Below are positions 33,595 through 43,218 of a stretch of 64,000 nt of DNA, piece by piece. Under the pieces are notes generated by a model. It was given only the letters and a program-made list of their open reading frames with translations, searched no databases and was not told where the DNA came from. The translations under genes were made by a program, and so were the position numbers. Position 1 is the stretch's first letter, and every line of letters begins with the position of its first letter. The DNA comes from Acinetobacter lwoffii (GTDB taxonomy: Bacteria; Pseudomonadota; Gammaproteobacteria; Pseudomonadales; Moraxellaceae): positions 868,001 through 932,000 of the forward strand of contig NZ_CP118963.1 in the NCBI RefSeq assembly GCF_029024105.1. The letters run 5' to 3'.

Positions 33595-35874
33595 TTAAAG
33601 TGCATCTTGTTCCGCTTGCTGGATTTCTGCAACAGTCAGTGCAGTCATGTTGATGACACGGCGCGTGGTCGCAGTCGGCGTCAAAATGTGGACAGGTTTC
33701 GCAGCACCCAACAGAATTGGACCAATCGTTACGTTGTTGCCTGAAGTTGCCTTTAACAGGTTAAACGAGATATTGGCAGCATCCAGATTCGGCATGATCA
33801 GCAAGTTTGCAGAGCCTTTGAAACGTGAATTCGGGAATGCAAACTGACGAATGTTCTCATCCAGTGCAGCATCACCGTGCATTTCACCTTCAACTTCCAG
33901 CTCAGGCGCGATTTCAGACAGGATGTCATACACCTTACGCATTTTTTGCGCGCTGGCATCATGCTGGTCTGAACCGAAGCTTGAGTGAGAAAGCAGGGCA
34001 ATACGTGGCGTCATACCAAAACGGCGAACTTCTTCAGCGGCTAGAATGGTCATTTCAGCCAGCTGTTCAGCTGTTGGATTGGTGTTGACATAGGTATCGG
34101 CAATGAACAAGTTACGGTCTTCAAGCATCAAGGCATTTAGGGTAAAGAAGGTGTTATGACCATCTTTCTTGCCAATGATATTGCTGACGAAGTCCAGGTG
34201 AATGTCGTAGCTTGAATACGTACCACACAGCATACCGTCTGCCATACCATGTTTCACAAGCATCGCTGCGATCAGGGTAGAGCGGCGACGTGCTTCACGC
34301 TGTGCATATTCAGGTGTTACACCCTTACGCTGCATGATATTGTAGTAATCATCCGCAAACATTTCATAGTTGGGGTTCTTTTCCTGATCAACAATCGTGA
34401 TATTCACGCCATCTTCAAGACGTAGACCCAATTTTTTGATGTTGGCTTCAATTACCGCTGGGCGACCCACCAGAATTGGAATTGCCAAACCATCATCTAC
34501 CGCAATTTGAACTGCGCGAAGTACACGCAGGTCTTCACCTTCCGCATAAGCAATACGTTTAGGATCAGATTTGGCTTGTTCGAAAATCGGTTTCATCATG
34601 AATGCAGAGTTGTAGACAAACTCAGACAAACGTTGACGATAATGCGAGAAATCCGTGATTGGACGTGTTGCCACGCCAGAATCCATGGCTGCTTGTGCAA
34701 CAGCAGGTGCGATTTCTAGAATCAAACGTTGATCCAGTGGTCCCGGAATCAGGTATTCACGGCCAAATGATGCCGATTTTTCACCATAAGTCGCCGCATC
34801 AGCTTCAACGTGTGCCATACGCGCGATCGCGTGGACACAGGCAATTTTCATTTCTTCGTTAATGGTGGTTGCGCCAACGTCCAGCGCACCACGGAAGATG
34901 TACGGGAAGCACAGTGCGTTATTCACCTGGTTCGGATAGTCAGAACGACCAGTCGCCATGATCACGTCATCACGAACTTCATGCGCATGTTCAGGCAGAA
35001 TTTCTGGATCCGGGTTCGCCAAGGCAAAGATGATCGGATCTTCAGCCATGACCTTGACCATTTCTTTGGTCAAAATGCCCGCAGCAGAAAGACCAAGGAA
35101 CATGTCTGCACCTGAAATCACGTCACCAAGCTGAGTAGCTTCAATGTCTTGTACATAGGCTTTCTTAGATTCATCCAGGCCTTCGCGATGTGTAGTCAGC
35201 AGACCGCGTGAATCGGCAACGATGATGTTCTCTTTTTTAGCACCCAGAGCGCAAAGCAGATTTAAACAAGACAGTGCAGCAGCACCCGCGCCTGAAGCCA
35301 CGATCTTGATGTCTTCAATTTTTTTACCGTTGATTTGTAACGCGTTGAGGAGCGCAGAACCGACAATAATCGAAGTACCGTGCTGATCATCATGGAATAC
35401 TGGAATATTCATGCGTTCACGCAATTTTTGCTCGATATAGAAACACTCTGGCGCCTTGATATCTTCAAGGTTAATCCCGCCAAAAGTCGGTTCTAATGCA
35501 GCTACAATATCCACAATTTTGTCTGGATCATTTTCAGCAATTTCGATATCGAATACATCAACGCCAGCGAATTTTTTGAATAATACGCCTTTACCTTCCA
35601 TCACTGGTTTAGAAGCCAAAGGACCAATATTACCCAAGCCAAGCACGGCAGTACCGTTGGTCACTACAGCAACCAGGTTGCCACGAGCCGTATACAATGC
35701 AGCAGTTGAAGGATCGCGTTCAATCTCAAGACATGGTGCAGCTACGCCAGGCGAGTAAGCAAGGGCCAAGTCACGTTGGTTGACCAATTGTTTGCTTGGT
35801 GTAACGCTGATTTTCCCCGGGGTAGGAAACTCGTGATAGTAAAGGGCCTGTTGCTTTAAAGATTGTTCGTCCAT
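33595..35874 (-). CDS. maeB: NADP-dependent malic enzyme with phosphotransacetylase-like domain
   Basis: Converts malate to pyruvate, CO2 and NADPH. The ATG at 35874 (MDEQSLKQQALYYHEFPTPGK) has GAGAGA four bases upstream and gives 759 residues, equal to Escherichia coli MaeB; an upstream in-frame start at 35916 is less likely. The malic domain (LAYSPGVAAPC, TNGTAVLGLGNIGPLASKPVMEGK, FHDDQHGTSIIVG) and NAD(P) domain occupy about residues 1-420. A PTA-like domain (about 430-755), catalytically inactive in relatives, probably senses acetyl-CoA. Together with aceA it suggests gluconeogenic growth on acetate-type substrates. Confidence 0.95.
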   Translation of the reverse strand: MDEQSLKQQALYYHEFPTPGKISVTPSKQLVNQRDLALAYSPGVAAPCLEIERDPSTAALYTARGNLVAVVTNGTAVLGLGNIGPLASKPVMEGKGVLFKKFAGVDVFDIEIAENDPDKIVDIVAALEPTFGGINLEDIKAPECFYIEQKLRERMNIPVFHDDQHGTSIIVGSALLNALQINGKKIEDIKIVASGAGAAALSCLNLLCALGAKKENIIVADSRGLLTTHREGLDESKKAYVQDIEATQLGDVISGADMFLGLSAAGILTKEMVKVMAEDPIIFALANPDPEILPEHAHEVRDDVIMATGRSDYPNQVNNALCFPYIFRGALDVGATTINEEMKIACVHAIARMAHVEADAATYGEKSASFGREYLIPGPLDQRLILEIAPAVAQAAMDSGVATRPITDFSHYRQRLSEFVYNSAFMMKPIFEQAKSDPKRIAYAEGEDLRVLRAVQIAVDDGLAIPILVGRPAVIEANIKKLGLRLEDGVNITIVDQEKNPNYEMFADDYYNIMQRKGVTPEYAQREARRRSTLIAAMLVKHGMADGMLCGTYSSYDIHLDFVSNIIGKKDGHNTFFTLNALMLEDRNLFIADTYVNTNPTAEQLAEMTILAAEEVRRFGMTPRIALLSHSSFGSDQHDASAQKMRKVYDILSEIAPELEVEGEMHGDAALDENIRQFAFPNSRFKGSANLLIMPNLDAANISFNLLKATSGNNVTIGPILLGAAKPVHILTPTATTRRVINMTALTVAEIQQAEQDAL

Positions 35875-36014
35875 CAGTCTCTCGATCGTTGTAAAGATTA
35901 CCCGGTCAGCGGGCAAAGAATTTATTTATGTTCCTGAATATACCATTTGTTAGCCAGTTCGGACAGACAAAGACGGCCGTTTTTCCAACAAACTTATTGT
36001 GGTGGGGTATGGAC

Positions 36015-38891
36015 TTAGACTTGGGGTATATAAGTCTGATGCGTCTTGTCTCGCACTAAATAAGCGGTTGCATCCTGCTCAGGAAGCGGTTTGGAAAATA
36101 AGTAACCCTGGGCAATATCACAGTCTAAATCACGTAGATATTCTAGCTGTTCTTCAGTCTCGATCCCTTCCGCGACCACGGTCATGCCCATGGCTTTACC
36201 CATGGCCACCATGGCGCTGACAATCGCTGCCTGTTTGTTTTCCCCAATCTTGCAAACAAAACTGCGATCAATTTTTAAGGTATCAATTGGAAAATCAGCA
36301 AGATAGGAGAGAGAAGAATAACCTGTACCGAAATCATCTAGGGCAATATGAATATGTCGCTGTTTAATTTCATTCAGCAGGTTTTTGACCGCTTCCGAAT
36401 TTTCAATTAAAGAAGATTCGGTAATTTCCAGCTCCAGGCTGGCGCCAGAAATATGGTTGTCTGCAATGGCTTGGTCCAGATCATCAAGTAATTGACCACG
36501 ACGCAATTGCTGCGCCACGATATTGACTGATACACAAATATGATTAAAGCCCAGATCATTCCATTGGCGAATCTGTTTAGCGGCCTGCTGGATCACCAGA
36601 CGGCCAATGTCTGAAATCAGGCTGGTCTGTTCCGCTAAGGGGATAAACAGCCCGGGTGCAATAATGCCTTTTTCTGGATGGTTCCAGCGAATCAGCGCTT
36701 CAAAGCCATAAATGCTTTGATCGCTAAAATTGATTTTTGGCTGATAATACACCACCAGCTCATTATTCTGGATCGCTTTACGCAAATCCCGTTCCAGGAA
36801 AACCCCTTTATTCTGTAATGAATGATTTTCACTAGAATAAAAATGAATGGTGTTGCCACCGAGATTTTTGGCTTCGTTCAATGCCTGTTCGGCGCAGTTA
36901 TTTAAATAATCCAGCTGACGGCCATGATCCGGATAGAATGCCACGCCCATGGACAGGGTAATCACATGATCCTGACCGTAAATATTAAACGGTCTGCTAA
37001 AGGCCTGAGCAATGCGTTCACAATGGTGCTGAACTGAAGGGCGAATATGTGAAATTTCATAGAGAATCGCAAAATCATCACCGTTTAGATGTGCAACAAA
37101 TAGCGCTTCTGCATTGGTCATCCGCAGCCGCTGCGCCACCTGGCGTAGAAGTTCATCACCGCCGTTATTGGATAGATATTCATTCAATGGGCGGAAACGG
37201 TCGATATTAAGCCGAATCACAGCCATCTCTTTAATCGAGTCTTTTTGCGAAACCAGATACTGATGTAGCTGATAGTTATAATAAAAGCGGTTCGGCAAGT
37301 CAGTCAGTGTGTCGTAATTTTCCAGATAGGACAGGCGCTGTTCCTGTAATTTACGTTCAGTCAGATCTGATACGATGCCAATATAATGGGTAATCCGGCC
37401 TTCATCATCAGTCACGGCATTAATATGCAGCCATAAGGTGGATTCTTTGCCAGACAGAAATTTGGCATAAACCTCTCCATCATAAGAGCCAATCTTTTGA
37501 ATCTGTTTGACAATATTGGCCTGAAAAGTACGTTGCTGGGATTTATTTTGCACCGCAATATCAAATAAGGATTTACCGATAATTTCGTCACGCTCAAAAC
37601 CGCTCAGGTATTCGTAGTGAGGATTGACATCGATATAATCTAATTCAGGATTCAGAATAAAAATGCCTTCCGCAGCCTGTTCTAGTACACTGGCCACCAG
37701 TTTTAAACGTTCTTGAGAAAGACGTTCCTGCTGAATATCACGACGGATACCGACCATGCGCAAGGGTTTTTTATTTTTAGGATCACGACTGATCACCCGG
37801 CCAATATCATGCACCCAACTCCAGCCACCTTCACTGAGCTTGATCCGGTAAGTGGCATCATAGCGTTCAATCTGGCCACGCAGATGCTGTTTCATATTGC
37901 GCTTAAAATAGTCCAGATCTTCAGGGTGAATCAGATACTGTAATTGCAGATGGTGATCTTTGGAATCGCGCAGAATCTTTTCGTCTTTATGATTGGTTAA
38001 GGTGATGCTGCGCTCTTGAATATTCCAGTCCCATGGCCGAATACCGGCAATTTCATGTGCAAGTTCTAGGTTTTGCTGCTGATTCTTCAGGTCATGATTG
38101 ATCTGTTCAATATCATAGGTACGTTCCCGTACTTTTTGCTCCAGCAATTGATTGCTGAGCTGTAATTGCAGTTCAACATCTTTGGATTTATTAACTTCAG
38201 TTTTGAGTTGCTGGCACAGTTCATCAGTCCAATGCACTTGCTGTTCGGCATTTTTCACCAGAATATCATTTTCCGCATACAGGCGTGAGGTACGGCTGTG
38301 AATTCGATAACTACTCGTCGCGCACAGCAAAATCACAATCATGGCGAAATTTAAGGCCAGACCAAAAAAGGGATTGGAATGACCGACATGGTCAAGCTGC
38401 GACAGTAAAAAAGGGAATAATGACGGCAAAAAGACCAGACAAAAATAGCTCAGTTTCTGGGTCAGGTAGGTCAGGCCAAATGCTTGGCTTACAATCAGCA
38501 ACAAGGCAGACAAGGTCAGTGCTTCAATATCTTCAAATGCAGGATTGGCCTGTGGCAAATAATAGTAAATCGTAAAAATACCTGCCGCGATACTGATCCC
38601 AACAGCCAGACTCTGGATCTGTAACCAGCGGTGTGCACTTTTTTGATTATAGTGTTCAGGTTTAAAATACAGCGTACTCACCAGCCAGCACATGCTGACC
38701 AGGAGTTCTGTCAGAATAAACCAGGTATTAAAATACGTATTAGACGGGCTATATTGAATGTGATAAATACAAAAAATATAAAGGCAAATTACCATTATAC
38801 TGAGCAAAAAATAGCGACTATGGCGAAGCGTGTTCGCAATCTGAGCATCATGTAAATGTTGCTGAATATAGTCGTCCTGATTATCAACCAT
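36015..38891 (-). CDS. Membrane PAS-GGDEF-EAL protein, probable c-di-GMP phosphodiesterase
   Basis: About 958 residues from ATG 38891 (an upstream TTG at 38900 is possible). Six or so hydrophobic segments lie within residues 25-205, then a coiled coil (about 215-275) and two PAS/PAC modules (about 280-390 and 395-515). A GGDEF domain at about 520-685 has a degenerate signature, NGDDF instead of GGDEF. An intact EAL domain at about 700-945 has FEALIRW, ELEITESSL, ALDDFGTGYSSLSYL, LKIDRSFV and VVAEGIETEEQ. The expected activity is hydrolysis of cyclic di-GMP, with the GGDEF part as a possible GTP-sensing regulator. The signal sensed is unknown. Confidence 0.92.
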   Translation of the reverse strand: MVDNQDDYIQQHLHDAQIANTLRHSRYFLLSIMVICLYIFCIYHIQYSPSNTYFNTWFILTELLVSMCWLVSTLYFKPEHYNQKSAHRWLQIQSLAVGISIAAGIFTIYYYLPQANPAFEDIEALTLSALLLIVSQAFGLTYLTQKLSYFCLVFLPSLFPFLLSQLDHVGHSNPFFGLALNFAMIVILLCATSSYRIHSRTSRLYAENDILVKNAEQQVHWTDELCQQLKTEVNKSKDVELQLQLSNQLLEQKVRERTYDIEQINHDLKNQQQNLELAHEIAGIRPWDWNIQERSITLTNHKDEKILRDSKDHHLQLQYLIHPEDLDYFKRNMKQHLRGQIERYDATYRIKLSEGGWSWVHDIGRVISRDPKNKKPLRMVGIRRDIQQERLSQERLKLVASVLEQAAEGIFILNPELDYIDVNPHYEYLSGFERDEIIGKSLFDIAVQNKSQQRTFQANIVKQIQKIGSYDGEVYAKFLSGKESTLWLHINAVTDDEGRITHYIGIVSDLTERKLQEQRLSYLENYDTLTDLPNRFYYNYQLHQYLVSQKDSIKEMAVIRLNIDRFRPLNEYLSNNGGDELLRQVAQRLRMTNAEALFVAHLNGDDFAILYEISHIRPSVQHHCERIAQAFSRPFNIYGQDHVITLSMGVAFYPDHGRQLDYLNNCAEQALNEAKNLGGNTIHFYSSENHSLQNKGVFLERDLRKAIQNNELVVYYQPKINFSDQSIYGFEALIRWNHPEKGIIAPGLFIPLAEQTSLISDIGRLVIQQAAKQIRQWNDLGFNHICVSVNIVAQQLRRGQLLDDLDQAIADNHISGASLELEITESSLIENSEAVKNLLNEIKQRHIHIALDDFGTGYSSLSYLADFPIDTLKIDRSFVCKIGENKQAAIVSAMVAMGKAMGMTVVAEGIETEEQLEYLRDLDCDIAQGYLFSKPLPEQDATAYLVRDKTHQTYIPQV

Positions 38892-39067
38892 GTGATTCAA
38901 TGCCTGTATTCATCCTAAACGGTTTTGTCCTTGTGCATTGTTGTTATAAAAACCCCAGGAAATGTGTGAAATTAATTAATAAGTATTTGTTATTCTTTAG
39001 TCGAGATTAGATGTCTTAAAAATAAAAATCAACAAAATTAAAGGCAAATTTTTACTCATCCGATGAA

Positions 39068-39778
39068 CTAAAGCACATAATTTAAAATTGACAGGGCAAC
39101 AACAGGAGCAGTTTCGGTACGCAGGACGCGCTCGCCGATACACCAGTTAAGAAAACCTTTTTGATTTGCGGTACTAATTTCCGCCTCACTCAGGCCACCC
39201 TCAGGGCCGATCAATAGGACAAGATCCAAGGTCGCCTCTGCCAGTACATCTGTTTCATCTTTATTGGGTGCCAAAACCAGTTTGGTGTTGGGTAGTTCAG
39301 TATCCAGCCATTTTTCAAGTGATATGGGCGCTAAAATTTTAGGCACAATATTCAGACCACATTGTTCACAAGCCGCAATAGCAATGCCTTGCCAGTGATC
39401 TAGTTTTTTCTGGTCGCGATCATACTTTAAACGCATTTCACAACGATCCGAAGTCAGCAGCTGAATTTCGGAAACGCCCAGTTCGACTGCTTTCTGAATC
39501 GCATAATCCATGCGGTCGCCTTTACTCATTACTTGACCGAGTAAAGCCTGAAACTTGGGTGTGCGATTGGCAGGACTAAATGTATTGACCGAGACGGTGG
39601 CTGATTTTTTAGCAACTTCGGTTAAAGTCACGTCATATTCGCCACCCTGTCCATTGAACAGGGTCGCGCTTTCACCGACTTGCGCGCGTAAAACTTTTAC
39701 CCAATGATGAAATACAGTTTCCGTAAGCTCAAGGCTGACATCAACAGTTAAATCAGCATCTATATAAAAACGTGGCAT
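39068..39778 (-). CDS. rsmE: 16S rRNA m3U1498 methyltransferase RsmE
   Basis: A 236-residue SPOUT methyltransferase acting on U1498 of 16S rRNA. It has an N-terminal PUA-like domain (FYIDADLTVDVSLELTETVFHHWVKVLR). The knot region holds KGDRMDYAIQKAVELGVSEI, SDRCEMRL and the SAM loop LLIGPEGGLSEAEI, and it ends LGERVLRTE-like as GERVLRTETAP. It lies 37 bases after metF on the same strand and is likely read through from ahcY-metF. Confidence 0.94.
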   Translation of the reverse strand: MPRFYIDADLTVDVSLELTETVFHHWVKVLRAQVGESATLFNGQGGEYDVTLTEVAKKSATVSVNTFSPANRTPKFQALLGQVMSKGDRMDYAIQKAVELGVSEIQLLTSDRCEMRLKYDRDQKKLDHWQGIAIAACEQCGLNIVPKILAPISLEKWLDTELPNTKLVLAPNKDETDVLAEATLDLVLLIGPEGGLSEAEISTANQKGFLNWCIGERVLRTETAPVVALSILNYVL

Positions 39779-39815
39779 TGATCGTTCTACTCAAAAAATC
39801 GGTGAAATAAAAGGC

Positions 39816-40652
39816 TTAAGCTAAACCAAGATCGGTGACCAGCTGACGGGTCGGGTCAGTAGTGTTCATGGTGTAGAAATGCAAGCTTGGCGCACCACCT
39901 GCAAGCAGACGCTCACAGAATTTAACCACAACTTCATGGCCAAAGGCTTTAATGCTAGCAGTATCGTCACCATAGGTTGCCAGTTGCTTGCGAATCCAGC
40001 GTGGAATCTCAGCGCCGGTACCATCAGCAAAGCGAATCAGGTTGCTGGCATTGGTAATTGGCATGATGCCTGGCGCAACTGGAATATCGATTCCTGCTTT
40101 CTGGATGCGATCTACAAAGTAGAAATAAGCATCTGGATTGAAGAAGAACTGGGTTAATGCCGCATTGGCACCCGCATTAACTTTATCAACAAAGTGCTGA
40201 ATGTCTTTGTCAAAGCTTTCAGCCTGAGGATGCATTTCCGGATAAGCTGCGACTTCAATCTTGAAATGATCGCCTGAATGTTCACGGATAAAGCGAACCA
40301 GATCAGCTGCATAAGGTAATTCACCCAAACCGACCTGACCAGAAGGCAAGTCACCACGCAGGGCAACAATGCGGTCAATACCTTGAGATTTGTACAGGTC
40401 TAGAAGTTCAGCAATACGTGCTTTGTCATCGCCAATACAAGACAGGTGAGGGGCAACAGGTGCGCCTTTGCCATTAAAGTCATTGATGGTAGACAGGGTG
40501 CGTTCACGGGTCGAACCACCAGCACCATAGGTCACAGAGAAGAACTCTGGATTTAAGAGTTGTAGCTCTTGATGCACAACTTTGAGTTTTTCCGCACCTA
40601 CATCAGTTTTGGTTGGGAAGAATTCAAATGAAATTGGAATCTGTTTAGACAT
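39816..40652 (-). CDS. metF: 5,10-Methylenetetrahydrofolate reductase
   Basis: MetF makes 5-methyl-tetrahydrofolate, the methyl donor for methionine synthesis, using FAD and NADH. ATG 40652 with AAGGA seven bases upstream gives 278 residues; an upstream TTG (40658) is unlikely. Typical motifs are ISFEFFPTK at the start (catalytic Glu in the SFEFFP motif), SVTYGAGGST, ALRGD, TQFFFN and PGIMPI. It is downstream of ahcY on the same strand, separated by a palindromic repeat, and may share the SAH-riboswitch transcript. Confidence 0.95.
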   Translation of the reverse strand: MSKQIPISFEFFPTKTDVGAEKLKVVHQELQLLNPEFFSVTYGAGGSTRERTLSTINDFNGKGAPVAPHLSCIGDDKARIAELLDLYKSQGIDRIVALRGDLPSGQVGLGELPYAADLVRFIREHSGDHFKIEVAAYPEMHPQAESFDKDIQHFVDKVNAGANAALTQFFFNPDAYFYFVDRIQKAGIDIPVAPGIMPITNASNLIRFADGTGAEIPRWIRKQLATYGDDTASIKAFGHEVVVKFCERLLAGGAPSLHFYTMNTTDPTRQLVTDLGLA

Positions 40653-40690
40653 GTTCAAATCCTTTTTATAAATACTTTTTAATTAGTTTT

Positions 40691-40824
40691 ACCTCTCCTA
40701 AATCCTCTCTTGCGCTGAGCTTCAAAGCAGTGCTTTAAGCACGCTCAGGAGAGGACTTACCCTCGATGACATACATTTGGTAATGAATGTTCCCTCTCCC
40801 TATGGGAGAGGGTTAGGGAGAGGG
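40691..40824. repeat. REP-like palindromic element between ahcY and metF
   Basis: Two dyads. The left one (about 40703-40755) has CCTCTC/GAGAGG outer arms and an AAAGCA/TGCTTT inner stem. The right one has CCCTCTCCC (40792-40800), TAT, GGGAGAGGG (40804-40812), then TTA and a second GGGAGAGGG (40816-40824). Such CTCTCCC/GGGAGAG palindromes are widespread intergenic repeats in bacteria. No other copy was noticed in this window. Confidence 0.75.
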
Positions 40825-40834
40825 TTGAGTTTAA

Positions 40835-42217
40835 TTAGTATTTATAAGCATCAGACTTGAATGGACCTTCAACTTGAACGCCTAAGTAATCCGCTTGTTC
40901 TTGAGTCAATTGAGTCAAGACACCACCGAAACCAGCAACCATCGCAGCAGCAACTTCTTCATCTAATTTCTTAGGAAGAAGTTCTACACGAATTTGTGCA
41001 GCTTTTTCAGATTCTGGAAGATCAGCAAATTTCTCAGCGAATAAATGCATTTGACCCAATACCTGGTTGGCAAATGAACCATCCATAATACGTGATGGGT
41101 GACCAGTCGCATTACCAAGGTTCACCAAACGGCCTTCAGAAAGAAGGATCAGGTAATCATTTTCATTTTCTGAACGATACACCTGGTGTACTTGAGGTTT
41201 AACTTCAACCCACTTGTAGCCACGTAGGTAAGCTGTATCAATTTCAGTATCAAAGTGACCGATGTTACAAACAACTGCGCCAGCTTTTAATGAATCAAGC
41301 ATTGCAGCGTCACATACGTGGTAGTTACCTGTTGTAGTTACGATAAGGTCAGTGTTTTGAAGAAGGTCAACATTGATGTCTTCTTTCTTGCCAGTTTGCA
41401 CGCCATTTTTGTATGGAGATACAACTTCATAACCGTCCATGCATGCTTGCATTGCACAGATTGGGTCAACTTCAGTTACGCGTACAATCATGCCTTCTTG
41501 ACGAAGTGATTGTGCAGAACCTTTACCTACGTCACCGTAACCGATTACAAGCGCACGACGGCCAGATAAAAGCATATCTGTACCACGTTTGATTGCATCG
41601 TTCAGTGAGTGACGGCAACCGTATTTGTTGTCGTTTTTAGACTTGGTTACTGAATCGTTTACGTTGATTGCAGGAACTTTTAAAGTGCCATCACGAAGCA
41701 TTTCGTACAGACGTTGAACACCTGTCGTTGTTTCTTCAGTTACACCGTGAATTTTTGCAATCACTTCTGGATATTTTTCATGAACAAGTAGCGTTAAGTC
41801 ACCGCCATCGTCAAGAATCATGTTGGCATCCCAAGGCGTGCCATTTACATTGATTTGTTGTTCAAGACACCACATATATTCTTCTTCAGTTTCGCCTTTC
41901 CAAGCAAACACAGGAATGCCCGCAGCGGCGATAGCAGCAGCAGCATGGTCTTGAGTCGAGAAGATGTTACATGAAGTCCAGCGAACTTCTGCGCCTAATT
42001 CAACCAGTGTTTCAATAAGAACAGCTGTTTGAATGGTCATGTGGATACAGCCGAGAATTTTCGCGCCTGCAAGTGGTTTTGCTGCCGAGTAGCGTTTACG
42101 CAGACCCATGAGGGCTGGCATTTCAGCTTCAGCAAGTTTGATTTCTTTACGGCCGTAATCAGCAAGTGAAATATCAGCAACTTTGTAATCTGTAAATGAA
42201 GCAGTAACCGCGTTCAT
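40835..42217 (-). CDS. ahcY: S-adenosylhomocysteinase
   Basis: Hydrolyses S-adenosylhomocysteine to adenosine and homocysteine, relieving inhibition of methyltransferases. The 460-residue protein shows the substrate region AKILGCIHMTIQTAVLIETL, the NAD-binding GYGDVGKGSAQSLRQEG, CNIGHFDTEID, and the C-terminal KSDAYKY (Lys and Tyr that reach into the partner subunit's NAD site). The ATG has AGGAG seven bases upstream. An SAH riboswitch lies about 40 bases upstream of the start codon, so induction by its own substrate is expected. Confidence 0.97.
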   Translation of the reverse strand: MNAVTASFTDYKVADISLADYGRKEIKLAEAEMPALMGLRKRYSAAKPLAGAKILGCIHMTIQTAVLIETLVELGAEVRWTSCNIFSTQDHAAAAIAAAGIPVFAWKGETEEEYMWCLEQQINVNGTPWDANMILDDGGDLTLLVHEKYPEVIAKIHGVTEETTTGVQRLYEMLRDGTLKVPAINVNDSVTKSKNDNKYGCRHSLNDAIKRGTDMLLSGRRALVIGYGDVGKGSAQSLRQEGMIVRVTEVDPICAMQACMDGYEVVSPYKNGVQTGKKEDINVDLLQNTDLIVTTTGNYHVCDAAMLDSLKAGAVVCNIGHFDTEIDTAYLRGYKWVEVKPQVHQVYRSENENDYLILLSEGRLVNLGNATGHPSRIMDGSFANQVLGQMHLFAEKFADLPESEKAAQIRVELLPKKLDEEVAAAMVAGFGGVLTQLTQEQADYLGVQVEGPFKSDAYKY

Positions 42218-42257
42218 CAGGATCTCCTAGGAAAAAATAGATTGGATCGTTCTGTTC

Positions 42258-42355
42258 GCGGATGCCGTTGTTGATCAGAACGAATGTCTGACCGATGGTC
42301 GAGCCTAGCGATTTTACATTTAGTGCCTGTAAAACGTCGCAGCATCCCTCGACTA
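42258..42355 (-). ncRNA. SAH (S-adenosylhomocysteine) riboswitch
   Basis: Read on the minus strand: P1 GTCGAG (42353-42348) pairs with CTCGAC (42303-42298), with the conserved GAGG..GCTGCGAC and AGGCTCG blocks. P4 is the hairpin TCAGA/TCTGA. The pseudoknot GGATGC (42347-42342) pairs with GCATCC (42265-42260) inside the conserved ACAACGGC..CC. This is the known SAH aptamer layout, and the downstream gene is the canonical ahcY. On binding SAH these aptamers raise expression. An alternative CGTTCTG/CAGAACG helix is described in the findings. Confidence 0.93.
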
Positions 42356-42362
42356 GCGCCGT

Positions 42363-42391
42363 ATTGTACTTGGATTTAAAGTGATAGCCAA
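42363..42391 (-). promoter_or_regulatory. Promoter of ahcY
   Basis: TTGGCT (42391-42386), 17 bases, TACAAT (42368-42363). The start point would be near 42356, immediately before the riboswitch P1 stem. Confidence 0.7.
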
Positions 42392-42564
42392 GTTGAAAAA
42401 AGATAATATTAATTGTTTTCTAAGTTTTGAGTTTTTAGTTGATCAAAAGCCTGTCAGCCTGTAGGCATTAAAATCGAATATTTTCTATTTATTCTTTTTT
42501 TGATTCTCCCGCCTCACAGGGGAATAAGCACGATATTTAATTTTATCGTCATGATTATGCGTTT

Positions 42565-42594
42565 AAAAAAGCCCATCATCTGACGGGCTTTTTA
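42565..42594 (-). terminator. Terminator of the Sel1-repeat gene
   Basis: AAAAAGCCC and GGGCTTTTT arms with an internal TCA/TGA stem and one mismatch; six T on the minus-strand side. Confidence 0.85.
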
Positions 42595-42595
42595 T

Positions 42596-43120
42596 TTATT
42601 CTATTTCCTGTTCAATCTTATCTGCTTTTTGTGTCCAGTAATCTGCCTGTATGTCATCAGCGACAACACCTAAACCGTTCCCATAAATAAAAGCAAGATC
42701 GCGCATGGCCTGAACTTCACCCCATTCCGCAGCCTGTTTGACTAAAGAAATCGATTTCTCTACATCTTTTTCAATCACATCACCACGACGGTAGAAACCG
42801 GCCAGCTCTAAAGTCGCAGCAGGGTGCTTCTCGATATTGGCCTTACTTAACCAGTAATAGGCTAACTCAAAGTGAGCTTTAGATTCTTCCGGATCTTCTT
42901 CTGCCAGTTCTTTGGCATAAACAGTATAACCTTCACCTAACCAGTACATTGCATCAACCAGTCCGCCGTTGGCAGCTTTCAATGCCCATTCTTCAGCCAG
43001 GATGATGTCATCATCATGCTCGCTTTGCATATACAGTTCAGCCAATTCAAATTGCGCTTCAGCATTGCCTGCTAAGGCAAGATTGGTCAGGGCAGCAGAG
43101 AGAGAAACACGCTGGGTCAT
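42596..43120 (-). CDS. Sel1-like/tetratricopeptide-type repeat protein
   Basis: A 174-residue soluble protein built of about four Sel1-like repeats: AGNAEAQFELAELYMQ (about residue 17), GGLVDAMYWLGEGY, KHPAATLELAGFYRRGD and WGEVQAMRDLAFIYGNGLGV. Each has the Ala/Leu/Gly pattern of the repeat. There is no signal peptide, so it is probably a cytoplasmic scaffold for protein-protein contacts. The partner is unknown. Confidence 0.85.
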   Translation of the reverse strand: MTQRVSLSAALTNLALAGNAEAQFELAELYMQSEHDDDIILAEEWALKAANGGLVDAMYWLGEGYTVYAKELAEEDPEESKAHFELAYYWLSKANIEKHPAATLELAGFYRRGDVIEKDVEKSISLVKQAAEWGEVQAMRDLAFIYGNGLGVVADDIQADYWTQKADKIEQEIE

Positions 43121-43218
43121 ATCAACATCTCAAAAATATTATGCGTAGACTAATGCTTTAAACTAGAAAAGCCAATCCGAAGATCAGCTTTTCAAATGAG
43201 GATGGGTAAAATAGAACT

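Noticed and set aside
40691..40824. CRISPR repeats or an insertion-sequence end
   Set aside because: The palindromes are not regularly spaced with unique spacers, and there is no transposase frame or target duplication; a REP-like element fits better.
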